Positions 1-10,199 of a stretch of 64,000 bases of DNA are shown here, piece after piece. Origin of the DNA: Escallonia rubra (Eukaryota > Streptophyta > Magnoliopsida > Escalloniales > Escalloniaceae); the NCBI GenBank assembly GCA_033065855.1, contig JAVXUO010000372.1:62001-126000 (forward strand). Direction: 5' to 3'. The stretch's first letter is position 1. Every line of letters starts with the position of its first letter. The notes under the pieces were generated by a model. That model was not told the origin of the DNA and did not search any database. It saw only the letters and a program-made list of their open reading frames with translations. The translations under genes and the position numbers were made by a program.

Positions 1-1440
1 TGTTGTTAATTGTAAAAAAATACAAGATTTCAAATCATCCCTACTCCTCGAAGTCTTTCTTCGACGTAAGATCATTTGATTGAGAAACAAACCCTGGGCT
101 TTCGAAATGTTTCATGTTATAATCAAGGAGTGAAGGAGCTATTAAAAAAGAGTGGTGTAAGCAAAAACATATTAGATTTAAGAAAGCTAAAAACAATAAT
201 AACCATACGACATAAACAACTTTTCTTTGTTACCCTTTGCTTTAAGTTGTCCCTTTTAAAGACCAGTAGCAGCAGCAAAGCTCGCAAAAAAGTGTTTTCA
301 TAATAACTTTCAAGAAGGAAAATCGCTAATTGATTTTCCTCCGACTCTAATTTTTTAAGCCATGGTCTCGGGTTCTCTAAGGTACCTTTCAAAATTTCCC
401 TAGCAGCTACAAAATCCCTTTTTTTATTATTTTGAACTGTCAGCTACAAGATCCTCAATTCTCTTCAACCCCGTTATTGCCAAATGTATAAGAAAAACAT
501 AAGATATAGACGCTACAACAGTCGAATAATCTAGAATGAGATAATCTTGAATAGTTTGAGATTAGACTACATCAAATAAAAGCAAGCTACAATCAAACCA
601 AACTTCACTTACAAAATAAGAACATCAGAAAATCAAAAATCAGCTAGCAATTAAATTCTAATTCTATCATCATAATGTGCTTTGCATATGCACCATTAGA
701 TCCATTTAAAACCAAAAAAATAGGGTCCGACCACTGAAACCCAATTTTTAAGCATATGCAATATCAAATGTTTTTGTTACATCGTAAAATTAAAGAACCA
801 AAAACACTTTAAACCGATACTAACCTTTTTTTCTTCGAATGAATATGAACCCTATATATTCTCAAAATTCGATATGTATCCTCTTATGATTCTTATAGAC
901 CTTCCAGTCAACCATGCTTAATTCACAGTTTTCTTTGGGAGTCTACTTCAACACCACAAGTGACTTGAACTTGCGAACATGATTATCCAATACATGACAT
1001 ATCTTATCAGTGGCCTAACACCCAACCTAGACTACGTTCCTACTTAGTTTGATGGTCTTAACCAATGAAAATTAAGTTGTTTGACCATCTTCTTGTTTAC
1101 GAATTTTTATTGATAAATAGAATTACGATCCAACCTTAATTAACAGAGTCCATGATATACCACTGGATCATTACTATTTTCTCCATCCCTACCACACATT
1201 GACCTTTGGTGGGTTTTGATATAGAGATATGGTGCCACAAAGTTTCTAAAGGTAGATGTGAAACTGAGGGCGAGTTTACGAGCTACGGTACTAATCAATG
1301 TTTCATATAATCAGATATCTTTAGGTACCTGAAAGATGCCTCTTCCAACGTGACTTTCATTTTTACCGGGATCTTTAAGCCTTCTTCTCACGTTTGTTTA
1401 GTTCCCACTTGTTCTCCAATTAATCATCACACCAAAGAAA
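1..1440. other. AT-rich intergenic DNA, nothing recognised
   Basis: Low-complexity, AT-rich plant intergenic sequence. Short open frames near 76-392 overlap on opposite strands and show no domain or composition suggesting a real gene. I see no terminal repeats, tRNA or conserved motif here. Confidence 0.5.
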
Positions 1441-1444
1441 TATG

Positions 1445-2425
1445 CTATGAAGGGAAAGAATTATCAATGTTAGGTTTAGATTGGTAATCCATGTGTCGTC
1501 CTATAATGGGAAGATGAGTACCCTTCATTTTTTTTGTAGTATATGCAGGTAGAGTGCTCAGTTTCACTAAAATCCATGGAGATTGAAACCACTTTGCATA
1601 TGATAAAAAGATTGCTAATGCAAAGGTAGAGTGCAAAGTTGTAAGGGAGGTTTAGATAAGTTAATGAATCCTCCCATCTGGACTCTGTCCATTTAGAAAA
1701 TTCACCACGAATATCTTGTAGGATAGGTCAATCATATCGAGATTCTCGTTGGCTCTTAACATATGTGGGAACTCCTTTAACGTGCAAGAGGACAGTCACG
1801 ACCAGGTAAGGCTAGGCAGATTAGCCTTGCTTTTGTTAGTGGTGCTCACTGACACATTGTTGTTAGACAACTCAAGATACTGAAGGTTTATGACATTTGA
1901 AAACATGTCTAGCACTACAATCCCTGTTAAGTTGTTCCCTAAGAGGTAGAAAGAGGTCAGGTTCTCAAGTTTTGCAATAGATAGTGGAATTGGACTCGTT
2001 AGCTCATTGTTACTCAAAACGATGACCTCTAGTGACTTGTACTGGAACTCATGCATTGGCCCAGTGAGTTGATTACTGCGAAGGTCCAATTGCACGAGTG
2101 ACAGAATAGAAAACAACCAAGATGGTATTGTATGATTGAGTGAGTTATTTAATAAAAATCATTCATAGTGGAGTTCAAACTATGGTCTTATCTTATGAAT
2201 AAAAGAACATGGGTAAAACCATACGTGGAGCTTCTGCCTCATATGGCTCATCTCTTCACTTAAGAATGATTTTACCTAGGGATGAGAGTTTTATTCCTCA
2301 TCTTGTAAGGCACGCTTCAGCCCTCTCTACGCCTTCAACAATGAGATTTCATTTAAATACGATTCTTTCTTAGAGAGTAATAAAGTTGGAAGCCAAAAAA
2401 TGTTGGCGAGAAGGAGCCTGTTAGT
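1445..2425 (-). pseudogene. LRR receptor-like protein pseudogene, 3' part
   Basis: On the minus strand, 1796-2150 reads as leucine-rich repeats of the extracellular plant type (LxxLxLxxNxLTGxIP). Blocks such as LVQLDLRSNQLTG, LTSFYLLGNNLTG and LQYLELSNNNVS are visible. The style is that of receptor-like proteins (the Cf-9/Ve1-type class of membrane-anchored immune or developmental receptors). Below 1796 the frame decays into short pieces, and no transmembrane segment or terminus is recognisable. About 250 bases at 2150-2400 do not read as LRR and may be a small unrelated insertion. The gene is the continuation of the LRR segment at 8465-9350; a LINE with a target-site duplication separates the two. 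Several frames are needed to read it, so it is a pseudogene independently of the LINE. Confidence 0.75.
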
Positions 2426-2439
2426 GAATTATATGACAT
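2426..2439. repeat. LINE target-site duplication, left copy
   Basis: The 14 bases GAATTATATGACAT directly precede the poly-T tract of the LINE. They recur with one mismatch (GAATTAGATGACAT) at 8451-8464 on the other side, as expected for target-primed reverse transcription. Confidence 0.9.
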
Positions 2440-2479
2440 TTTTTTTTTTGGTGAATAACTCCTTGCATTGAAATAAAAA

Positions 2480-5400
2480 TTAAGTACAAGAACTAATGTT
2501 CCTCACTTCTTCCACATTTAACAAAAGATTGGAAGATTTGGGAACAAAATCAAAGAAATTACTAAGGAAAGCTCTAGCTGCTAAGTTATGGGCTGCATAG
2601 TTGGCTGCTCTTGGGACGAAGGACGCGTCCCAGCAGGAGATGCGAGAGGTTGCCACAAGAGCTTCTTCGATGATCGGTTTGATTCTCCATCTTGGAGCGG
2701 AATCATTATTTCTGAGGCATTTGATAATGACTTCCGCATCTCCTTCAAAAATCACATAATCCAACTTGTGTTTCACAGCTTCTTTGATGGCCAAAAGCGC
2801 TGCGCTTGCCTCAGCGATTCCGGGGTTACTAGAATGGATAAGCTCTGTGAAACCAAATTCAATACCATTGGCCGTGCGGCAGATGATGGCGATGCATGCT
2901 TTATTACCTCTAATGGCTGCGTCGAAGTTGATTTTTCTCCATCCGTATGGAGGGGGTGACCAAACTTCCAGGAAAGAATGAGATGCTCTTTGATTCTCAT
3001 GAGCCTTTATCAAACTCCAGGAGGCAGCAGTGATGCTCTTTGCTAATTTCTCAAGGTCAACCGGTATCTTGTCATGGACGAGCCTATTTTGTGCATGCCA
3101 AATCAGGTCCATAAGAGTTGCCGTGAACGCCGTGTATCTTAGTTGGTCATCCAAGGTCCAACCATGAGGATTTAGGATAAAATTGAGCCATTGCAAATGC
3201 GTACCAGCTGTTGGTGAAGGGCGAAAACCTAAGGGGTTTAATAGCCATATCAGCCTGGAGATACTACAGTTCAAGAAAAGATGGGGGGCTGTTTCCTGTT
3301 GGGTTTCACACAAGGGGCAGGACGGGTCGATGATTGGGTTTAACAGGCCAAGGGCTGGTTGAAAAGGCAAGATATTCCATGCAATTCTCCAGATAAAGAT
3401 TTTGTGCCTTTCTTGAATTTTGGCTCTGCAAAGATTTTTCCAGAATTGCGCAGGGAAATTCGGATTGGGAAAGAATCTGCTTGCATTTGCGGTGAGGTAT
3501 CCAGACTTGGTGGTATAGATACCGGAATGGTTGGGGGTCCAAGCTATTAAGTCTTGGGTTGGATTGGGAGGAAATCTGATCTTTTTAATGGCTTCAACCG
3601 TCAGATTGTCAAACAAGAATTGGATTTTTAGGATGTTCCAATCTCTGGTATTGGGGAGGAAAAGGTCTGCAACAAGGAAGGAGTCCTGGGGAGTTTGGTT
3701 CGACTTTGCAGGTTGAAACCCATGAGGGAGAGGAATCCAAGGATCTTCCCAGATTTTTGTGGATCGCCCATCGCCTATGATGAATCCCTGACCCTTTTGC
3801 ATGAGAGGTTGGGTCTTACAAATACCTTTCCAGGACCAGGATGCTGACTTCTTTGGGGAATGATTTAAGAAGTTTTTTCCTCTAAGGTATTTGGAAGCAA
3901 TAATCTGGACCCAAAAAGGTTGCTGATTGGATACAACTGTCCAGGCTAATTTGGCTAAGAGAGCCAGGTTAACTTCCTGCATCTTTTTGAAGCCTAACCC
4001 ACCAGCTGATTTAGGTTTGCAAATGGAGTCCCAAGCTTTCGGGTGGAAATGGCTCTTTTCCTCTGATTTGAAACCCCACCAGAAGTCTTTGAGCAATCTA
4101 TCCATCTTCTGATTTATTTTCTTGGGTAGCATGCTCGTTGACATGGAATAAATTGGGATTGACATCGCGCTTGATTTTATGAGGGTAACTCTTCCCGCGA
4201 AAGAAAGTACCTTAGATTTCCAGCTTGCAAGTCGCGATTCTACCATTGCTAACAATTCTGAGAAGGCCTTTGCTTTAGGTTGACTGGTGAAGACATGGAG
4301 GCCAAGGTATTTGGATTCCTTCGGGGCTTTCCTAAATTTCAAAAATTTGCATATATCTCTGCTCAAATTTCTGTTCATATTCTTGCTGAAGTGGACTTGG
4401 GACTTTTGCTTGTTTACTCTTTGACCTGACCAATTATTGAAAGTCTCCAAGCAATCTTGTACGCAGTTTGCTTCATTAGGATTAGCCCTGCAAAATATAA
4501 ATAAGTGATCAGCAAATAAGAGGTGTGATATCGCCGGGCTTCCTCTGCTCACTTTGATCCTGTGGATATGCCCTTTGTTCTCAGCTCTAAGGATGAGTCC
4601 CGTAAGAACTTCTGTGGCAATGATGAAAAGGAAAGGGGAAAGCGGGTTGCTTTGACGTAATCCTCTTTGAGGTCTGAAAAAACCATGAGGTTTTTCGTTA
4701 ATGAGAGTGGAGAAGCTAGTTGTTGAGATGCAATTGTTAACCCATTCTATCCATATATCAGGGAACCCAAAATTTCTCAAAATGGCAAGCAAGAACGGCC
4801 ATTCGATCCTATCATATGCTTTCTCCATATCTATTTTGATTGCCATCAGAGCCACTCCTTTCTTTCTCCTCATAGTATGCTCAATTTCCTGGACAATGAT
4901 ATTGTTGTCGTTGATTAGTCTACCTGGAACAAATGCAGCTTGCATAGGAGAAATCAGTTTTGGAAGGATGGGTCTCAGTTTGTTGGCCATGATTTTGGAG
5001 ATCACCTTATACACAACATTGCATAGACTAATTGGTCTATAGTGCTCTGCCTTGAACGGAGCTTTGACTTTGGGTATGAGGGCAATGCTTGTATGATTAA
5101 CTTCTTGGAGGCTCGTACCACGGAAAAAGAAGTCCTGAACAAAATTGCAAACATCTTTACTTACAATCTTCCAGTAAGATTTGTAGAACAGTGCCGGCAT
5201 TCCGTTCGGGCCTGTAGCTTTGAGCGAGGTGAAGTGTTTTAGAGTGCTGGCTATTTCATTGATAGATGGAATAGCACAGAGATTTGCAATATCTTCACTT
5301 GAGATGCTCGGACGAATAAGAGTATCCAGGTCCTCAGGGAACTCTGGGTTAGATGAAAGGAAGAGCTGATGCAGGTTCTTGTTGATACAGTCCCCTATTT

Positions 5401-5797
5401 CTTCTCTATTTGCTGTCCAGATGCCCTCACTGTTCTTGATGAAGTCAATGGAGTTTTTCCTTCGCCTAATGATTGTGCTTAGGTGGAAGAATTTCGTATT
5501 TAGATCTCCCTCAGTCTTCCATTGAATCCTGGATTTTTGGTGCCAAAGCCACTCTTCACGTTTGCATTGCTCATCAAGTTCCAACTTGATGTTCTTTTCC
5601 AGTTCAAGATTTCTGGAGGTGGGATCTTTTTGTTGGATCTGATCAAGGGTGGAAGAAAGGATCTTGATGCGGGATTGACTATGACCAAAATGGGTGCGAT
5701 TCCAATTTCGCAAGTATTTGGTGGTAAGGTCAGTTTTCCTGCAAAGAATGTATTCTGATGATCCGTTTACAGGTTGCCTCCATGTTGAGTTTACCAC
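2480..5797 (-). CDS. LINE ORF2 C-terminal part: reverse transcriptase, zf-RVT, RNase H
   Basis: 1105 residues are open. Roughly residues 170-460 are an L1-type reverse transcriptase: LIPKVK and YRPISLCN motifs, then KIDMEKAYDR with the first catalytic Asp at 323. The usual RQGDPLSP block reads RQSNPLSP. The FADD box reads FADH, with His at residue 431 (codon at 4505-4507) where the second catalytic Asp belongs. About residues 760-880 form the zinc-binding zf-RVT region (CPLCETQQETAPHLFLNC). The last 160 residues are an RVT_3/RNase H fold (INFDAA, AEASAA, FEGDAE). Family knowledge: this protein nicks target DNA and copies the element RNA in the nucleus. The active-site changes mean this copy should not polymerise. 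The open frame begins after a frameshift, so its first Met is not a true start. Confidence 0.93.
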   Translation of the reverse strand: MVNSTWRQPVNGSSEYILCRKTDLTTKYLRNWNRTHFGHSQSRIKILSSTLDQIQQKDPTSRNLELEKNIKLELDEQCKREEWLWHQKSRIQWKTEGDLNTKFFHLSTIIRRRKNSIDFIKNSEGIWTANREEIGDCINKNLHQLFLSSNPEFPEDLDTLIRPSISSEDIANLCAIPSINEIASTLKHFTSLKATGPNGMPALFYKSYWKIVSKDVCNFVQDFFFRGTSLQEVNHTSIALIPKVKAPFKAEHYRPISLCNVVYKVISKIMANKLRPILPKLISPMQAAFVPGRLINDNNIIVQEIEHTMRRKKGVALMAIKIDMEKAYDRIEWPFLLAILRNFGFPDIWIEWVNNCISTTSFSTLINEKPHGFFRPQRGLRQSNPLSPFLFIIATEVLTGLILRAENKGHIHRIKVSRGSPAISHLLFADHLFIFCRANPNEANCVQDCLETFNNWSGQRVNKQKSQVHFSKNMNRNLSRDICKFLKFRKAPKESKYLGLHVFTSQPKAKAFSELLAMVESRLASWKSKVLSFAGRVTLIKSSAMSIPIYSMSTSMLPKKINQKMDRLLKDFWWGFKSEEKSHFHPKAWDSICKPKSAGGLGFKKMQEVNLALLAKLAWTVVSNQQPFWVQIIASKYLRGKNFLNHSPKKSASWSWKGICKTQPLMQKGQGFIIGDGRSTKIWEDPWIPLPHGFQPAKSNQTPQDSFLVADLFLPNTRDWNILKIQFLFDNLTVEAIKKIRFPPNPTQDLIAWTPNHSGIYTTKSGYLTANASRFFPNPNFPAQFWKNLCRAKIQERHKIFIWRIAWNILPFQPALGLLNPIIDPSCPLCETQQETAPHLFLNCSISRLIWLLNPLGFRPSPTAGTHLQWLNFILNPHGWTLDDQLRYTAFTATLMDLIWHAQNRLVHDKIPVDLEKLAKSITAASWSLIKAHENQRASHSFLEVWSPPPYGWRKINFDAAIRGNKACIAIICRTANGIEFGFTELIHSSNPGIAEASAALLAIKEAVKHKLDYVIFEGDAEVIIKCLRNNDSAPRWRIKPIIEEALVATSRISCWDASFVPRAANYAAHNLAARAFLSNFFDFVPKSSNLLLNVEEVRNISSCT

Positions 5798-6126
5798 TTG
5801 ATGGGATGAATGATCCCGAGTCCAGGCTGATTCGAATCTGAAAGGCTTTCTACAGGTTTGAGACTCTTGATGGGTTCGGAGAATGATGGGGGGTTGTGGT
5901 CAGAAGTTTTACTTGGCATGTGCGTGATGGTTGCCTCTGGGAAGAGATTGTGCAAACTGCAGTTTGCATAGGCTTTGTCCAAACGCTCTTTGATATTTGC
6001 AGCAAGAGGATGATTGTTACTCCAGGTATAGGGATTTCCAGCAAACCCCATGTCTATCAAATGATTCTTGGAGATAAATTCACAAATACCTCCTGAGGAT
6101 GTGCATGGAAGCAAACGGGCAGCCAC
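5791..6126 (-). pseudogene. LINE endonuclease C-terminal part, frameshifted
   Basis: 111 codons in a different frame link the endonuclease portion upstream (6080-7669) to the reverse transcriptase downstream. The text CEFISKNHLIDMGFAGNPYTWSNN-like, followed by KERLDKAYAN, is the conserved C-terminal block of plant L1 endonucleases, containing the substrate-loop and final catalytic-core region. Overlaps with both neighbours in other frames mark two frameshift mutations. It is part of one former polyprotein, not a separate gene. Confidence 0.85.
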
Positions 6127-7669
6127 CTTTCTTCTCAGATTGGTTTGCTACAGCATTGAAGTCGCCCATGCAAAGCCAAGGTCCAGTGAAAGAATTTGCC
6201 AGAGTATTCAAAGATGACCATAATTGATTTTTGTTGATCCAGTGAAGGGGCCCGTAAATAGCTGTGAACATCCATGGAGTATTCGGGGGGTCCGAGAACA
6301 CTAGAGCGTTGATTATGTGATTGTTTTGGAAGGTGATTTCCAGGTCCACACCTGTTTTCCAAGCGAGGCAGAGGCCTCCTGACCTTTTTTTTGTACCAGA
6401 AGGTTGAACACAACAGTAATGATTGTAACCAAGAGAGGAGAGAATTTGGATGATCTTAGAGGTAGAAGAGAGGGTTTCAGAGAGGAAGATGATGTCAGAA
6501 TTAAGGGTTCTGACATCTTTTTTGAGGGCCCTGAGATGCGAGGCACGCCCAAGCCCTCTTACGTTCCAAGCTTGGACAATTATTGGGGGGTTTGGGAGCA
6601 AGACAGAGCTTGTCTCCCTTTCGAGTTTGGACTCAGTTTCGGGGGCATGGTTTTTTGGTGTGGTTAATGAGGCTGAATTATGATCTCTGGTGATTTGTGA
6701 GATTTTTCTGGCTTTGCCTTTGAGTGATCTAAGTTGGTTAGCTCTTGATTTCGAATGGTGGAGAATAGTATCCTGAAGGCAGAGAGAGGAGGACATGGGG
6801 GTTTGGGGAGTTGGCGCAGGGTCAAGGTGTCCAGGGGGGGTTTGGGCTTTGGGTTTCTTTTTTTCTTGGGTTTCTACGAAGTGGATTTTTCTTTTGAGAT
6901 GGGCTCTTTCTAGTGATGGGTTAGCAAGTTGGGTCTCCATGACAAAAGGTTGTGGGCTTTGGGGGTTAAGGCTAGGATAAGGGTGGGGGTTAGACACAGT
7001 TGTATTTTGGCTGGAGGCTGTTTCCGAGGTGTGAGGTACGAGCTCTGCAGGGGTGAGGGCTTTGAAATTGGGGAAAAAGGGGGGAGATCGACTCTTTGTG
7101 TCAGGAAGGTGGTTGTTGATTGGCGGCTTGGAAGGGACGTGTTGGATTCTGGTGTCACTTTTTGACAGGTTGGAGCTGCGAAGGTGTTCCTCGATATTCG
7201 TGTCATCAGTGCAAAGGGAAGGTGAACCGAGAACTGGTCGGGAGGATTTTTCCGTTTGGTTTTCCGGTTGGAATTGGTGGTTAACAGGTTGTTGGTAGCG
7301 TTTTAGGTTTGGATTCCACGCTGCATCAAAAGGAAGCGTACCTTGAACGTCCGCACGGAGCCATGGCCCATAAGGGTTTGAGAAATTTGCAAGTTGTGGT
7401 AGCTGGATTTGTGAACAGGTTCGCAAGGTATGGCCAAGTCTACCACAGGAGAAACAAAATTCCGGCAATCTCTCGTAGCGCAGTTGAATCCATGAGGTTG
7501 TGTTACTCTCTTTATTTTTTATGAAGCCCGTGTGAAGCGGATGGGTGATTTCTAGCTCCACTTGAATACGTAGGAATTTATACCAAGAGATGTTTCCATC
7601 TTCCGTGAAGTCTATTTCCTTTACTTTACCAATCCTTGACCCACTTTTCTCAGCATTGGCTTTGGTCAT
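6080..7669 (-). CDS. LINE ORF: CCHC zinc knuckle plus endonuclease N-terminal part
   Basis: 529 residues are open. Near residue 50 the CFSCGRLGHTLRTC sequence is a CX2CX4HX4C zinc knuckle of the kind found in plant LINE and DUF4283 proteins, which bind nucleic acid. A long polar, proline- and serine-rich linker follows. From about residue 367 an AP-endonuclease-like domain begins (QAWNVRGLGR, then IIFLSET, FTAIYGP and MGDFNAV). These are the Asn, Glu, Tyr and Asp-Asn positions of the exonuclease-endonuclease-phosphatase fold. The enzyme makes the first-strand nick during LINE insertion. The frame is shifted relative to 7694-8083 upstream and 5791-6126 downstream. Confidence 0.9.
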   Translation of the reverse strand: MTKANAEKSGSRIGKVKEIDFTEDGNISWYKFLRIQVELEITHPLHTGFIKNKESNTTSWIQLRYERLPEFCFSCGRLGHTLRTCSQIQLPQLANFSNPYGPWLRADVQGTLPFDAAWNPNLKRYQQPVNHQFQPENQTEKSSRPVLGSPSLCTDDTNIEEHLRSSNLSKSDTRIQHVPSKPPINNHLPDTKSRSPPFFPNFKALTPAELVPHTSETASSQNTTVSNPHPYPSLNPQSPQPFVMETQLANPSLERAHLKRKIHFVETQEKKKPKAQTPPGHLDPAPTPQTPMSSSLCLQDTILHHSKSRANQLRSLKGKARKISQITRDHNSASLTTPKNHAPETESKLERETSSVLLPNPPIIVQAWNVRGLGRASHLRALKKDVRTLNSDIIFLSETLSSTSKIIQILSSLGYNHYCCVQPSGTKKRSGGLCLAWKTGVDLEITFQNNHIINALVFSDPPNTPWMFTAIYGPLHWINKNQLWSSLNTLANSFTGPWLCMGDFNAVANQSEKKGGCPFASMHILRRYL

Positions 7670-7693
7670 TTGGTTTGGGGGAAGGCCACAGAT

Positions 7694-8083
7694 TCAGATC
7701 CAGAAAGGTGAGTGGTTAAAATCAACTTCTTCAATCGTAAGGTTTGGCGGCCAATCTCGTACCACAACATGACAACCCATAATAGACCAAGGTCTTGATT
7801 CAAGGATACGCTTCCGATCCCATTCATGTTTTAAAGCTATGTTGAAGATGTTTTCTTGCAGCGTTTTGATCTTCATGCCCTTAGTAGGATTCCAGACTTT
7901 CTGAAGAGTATCTTGGACAGCTTTAGAGTTTTGCTTCCTGGAACTAACAATTTTGACGAGAAGAGTGAGGGCATATTCTTTGTTGTCAGATGCTTCATCA
8001 ATGTCAAGGTCCAAAGATTCTTCACATTGGAGTAAATGCGTTCTGATTATGAGGTTATCCAGCTCAATGACTTCGTTTTCCAT
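7694..8083 (-). pseudogene. LINE N-terminal DUF4283-like domain
   Basis: 129 codons starting MENEVIELDN. They resemble the DUF4283 domain that precedes the zinc knuckle in plant L1-type proteins: a KVWNPTKG box, then FNIALKHEWDRKRILESRPWSI and a GCHVVVRDWPPN-like segment. The frame breaks shortly before the zinc knuckle begins at 7669, so it is part of the same broken polyprotein. ATG at 8083 is the plausible original start of the LINE protein, with about 370 bases of 5' leader to the element end. Confidence 0.8.
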
Positions 8084-8450
8084 TTGGAAATGGGAGGCTT
8101 TATTTGGTGACTGAGGTTGTTGGGGGGCTTTAAAGGCGGTTTCAGGTTGATGGTTTGGAAATAGGAAATGCAGGAAAGCTGAGTTAGGTGGTGGGTTTAG
8201 AGATGAAAAGAGTCGCCGGTTTCAGGTTATTGGTTTGGTAATAAGAAGAGCAGAAGAGCTAATCTGGGGGAGGAGTAAAAGAGATTCACGGAGGTGATGG
8301 GGGCAAGAGAGTGTAAGGGGTTAAGATTGGGATAGGATTATGGGAGGAGGGTTTAGTCTGATAGATCAGAAGTGGAGAGAACGCCACTGTAGACCAGGGC
8401 GTATCAGTGGTTAGCTGACAGAACTATTGACTCTATAGTGTGTACTTATT

Positions 8451-8464
8451 GAATTAGATGACAT
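8451..8464. repeat. LINE target-site duplication, right copy
   Basis: GAATTAGATGACAT, one mismatch from the copy at 2426-2439. On the minus strand it reads ATGTCATCTAATTC, which encodes the Asp-Met-Ser-Ser-Asn-Ser of an LRR, so the LINE landed inside a coding repeat. Confidence 0.9.
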
Positions 8465-9350
8465 ATCTAGCAGTACATGCCGTGAAATGTTCGTAACTGA
8501 GGATTGAAATGGACCACTGAAATTATTACCATTAAGCGCCACAGGGTTCGCTGTATGAGATTAGCAAAAACATCTGGAATCTGGACTTCATGTTTGTGGT
8601 TGCATTAAAGATCTAATTGAGTCAATTGTTTAAGATATGAGAGTGAAGATGGGAGTTTTCCACTAAAACTGTTTTCTGAGAGGTCCAAAAAGGTAATGGG
8701 AGCGAGGTTTCCTATAAAGTAAGGAATGGACCCTGAAAAGTTGCACCCTCAAGTTGCAAGTGATTCAAAGACTTCAAAAAGACAATTGAATCAGGTAATT
8801 CTCCAAGTAAACTTATTGTTGAAAGATCCAACCACCTGAGAGGATTGTCCATGTTCCTTTTCGGTGAAATACCAGTACGACCCTTGTTGAAACTCAAATG
8901 AAGTGTGTTCAAATGTGGCAGTTGGAAATCTTTATTTGGTAGTATCCTGTGCAATTCAGTACTCTGAAGACCGATAGAAGACAAAGAGAAAGACAAGCTC
9001 AAGGGCACAAAACTGAATTGATGTTGATAAATGAAATAGAAACTTCACTCAACTGGTTAACTTTTGAAGGAGCGTATTAAAACCGTTAGGCTCAAGTTTG
9101 AAGCTTTGATCATTGTTAGAAAGATCAAGCGAAAGAGGACTTGAAAGATGCAAAATTTCTGGGGGTATTAGGCCTGAAAATTTTGAGTAAGAGAGATTTA
9201 GATGTGTCAAACCTACAAACCTGTTGATTTTGATGGGGAACCCAGAGAGAAAACCGTTATGAGGAAGACATTGTCTTTGTTTGAAAATATTGCTCCTCGT
9301 TCTCATAATTGGTAGAAGCAAAATTGTCGATGGTGCAGTCTAGACTGATT
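8465..9350 (-). pseudogene. LRR receptor-like protein pseudogene, 5' part
   Basis: Minus-strand leucine-rich repeats read in several frames. They include a GFPIKINRFVGLTHLNLSYS region, FSGLIPPEILHLSS, NPLRWLDLS, LGELPDSIVFLKSLNHL and, at about 8640-8710, NLAPITFLDLSENSFSG followed by KLPSSLSYLKQL. This order matches the N-terminal half of the ectodomain of plant receptor-like proteins. I see no signal peptide or clear cap upstream of 9350. Stops and frame changes are present near 9010-9050 and 8470-8640. Together with 1445-2425 it forms one gene broken by the LINE; transcription was right to left. Confidence 0.8.
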
Positions 9351-10199
9351 TTGCATAGGTTTGCTCAGTAGGCACGAATAATTGTTTGCTATGAAAGGAA
9401 GGGACAGTAAGGAATAAGCAAGTGGATGTTTCAAGTGCAAGATAAAGAGAAGGAAGAGATCAACCAGCATTCACAGCCTCATGTTTCCTAATCAAAACAT
9501 TTCAAAGCAAACAACTGTCTTAACTCAATGGCAGAGTAGTTCAATTTTGAACAATTAGTCTCTAAAAGGCAAGCTTTATTGCAACCTCAATATGAAATAG
9601 AAGAAGAAAATTCAGCACAAAAACTACCTAATCAAACAGATAACATTTGAAATGTTAGGTAGTAGATGTTTGTGGTGCAGTCTCTAACAATAACCAAGTC
9701 TGGTAGTGATGCATTTAGAGTGTACTATCTTGCGAACTCATCTTAGGGCTTTCCCACCAATAAAAGTCGACTTTATTATGATTTGGTTCGTAATATAGTT
9801 TCTTTTTCGACAAAGTGAACTCATTGTTGTCCCACCAAATGTACACAAATAAATACATCAAGTACTTGAATAATTAGTCAAATTTGGGAGTAAGTAACTT
9901 GTACACCATCTCATCTTATTACTTCCCTCTTTCAAGAGTTACATCTTTCATGCTTTTACTTATACACGTACATATATGAAGAAAGTGAAAATCTCAGGCA
10001 GCACAAGGGATATCATATGGGGGGAAGGCTATTCATCTCATACACTGGAGCTATATACCACGTGTAGTCTGGATTTGTTGACATTTTAGGAGAAACATTC
10101 ATGGTCAGTAACAATACTAAAAAAAAGAGTAAATTAAATGAAGCAAGTCAAGGTTAAACCTTATATCAAGTGCAAAGGATAGACGCTACAGCTCAACGA
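9351..10199. other. Intergenic DNA, nothing recognised
   Basis: AT-rich, no sustained open frame, no terminal repeats and no RNA gene visible. It separates two minus-strand pseudogenes and may contain the former promoter of the LRR gene. Confidence 0.5.

Larger units (their letters stand above)
2440..8450 (-). mobile_element. Near full-length L1-type LINE retrotransposon
   Basis: A 6.0-kb non-LTR retrotransposon in minus orientation. Its 3' end is the T-run at 2440-2449 (a poly-A tail on the minus strand) and its 5' end lies close to 8450. Flanking 14-bp direct repeats at 2426-2439 and 8451-8464 bound it. In element order it encodes a DUF4283-like N-terminal domain (8083-7694), a CCHC zinc knuckle (about 7550), an apurinic-type endonuclease (about 6580-6080, continuing to 5791), a reverse transcriptase, a zf-RVT segment and an RNase H-like C-terminus (5797-2480). 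Frameshifts near 7680, 6100 and 5795 and a mutated RT active site show it is dead. It lies inside an LRR receptor-like gene and has the same orientation as that gene. Confidence 0.95.

Noticed and set aside
2150..2400. Organellar DNA insertion inside the LRR pseudogene
   Set aside because: The stretch looks foreign to the LRR gene, but I could not match it to any chloroplast or mitochondrial gene by reading.
2588..7772. Many + strand open frames of 60-120 codons across the LINE
   Set aside because: They are antisense shadows of the LINE polyprotein on the minus strand.
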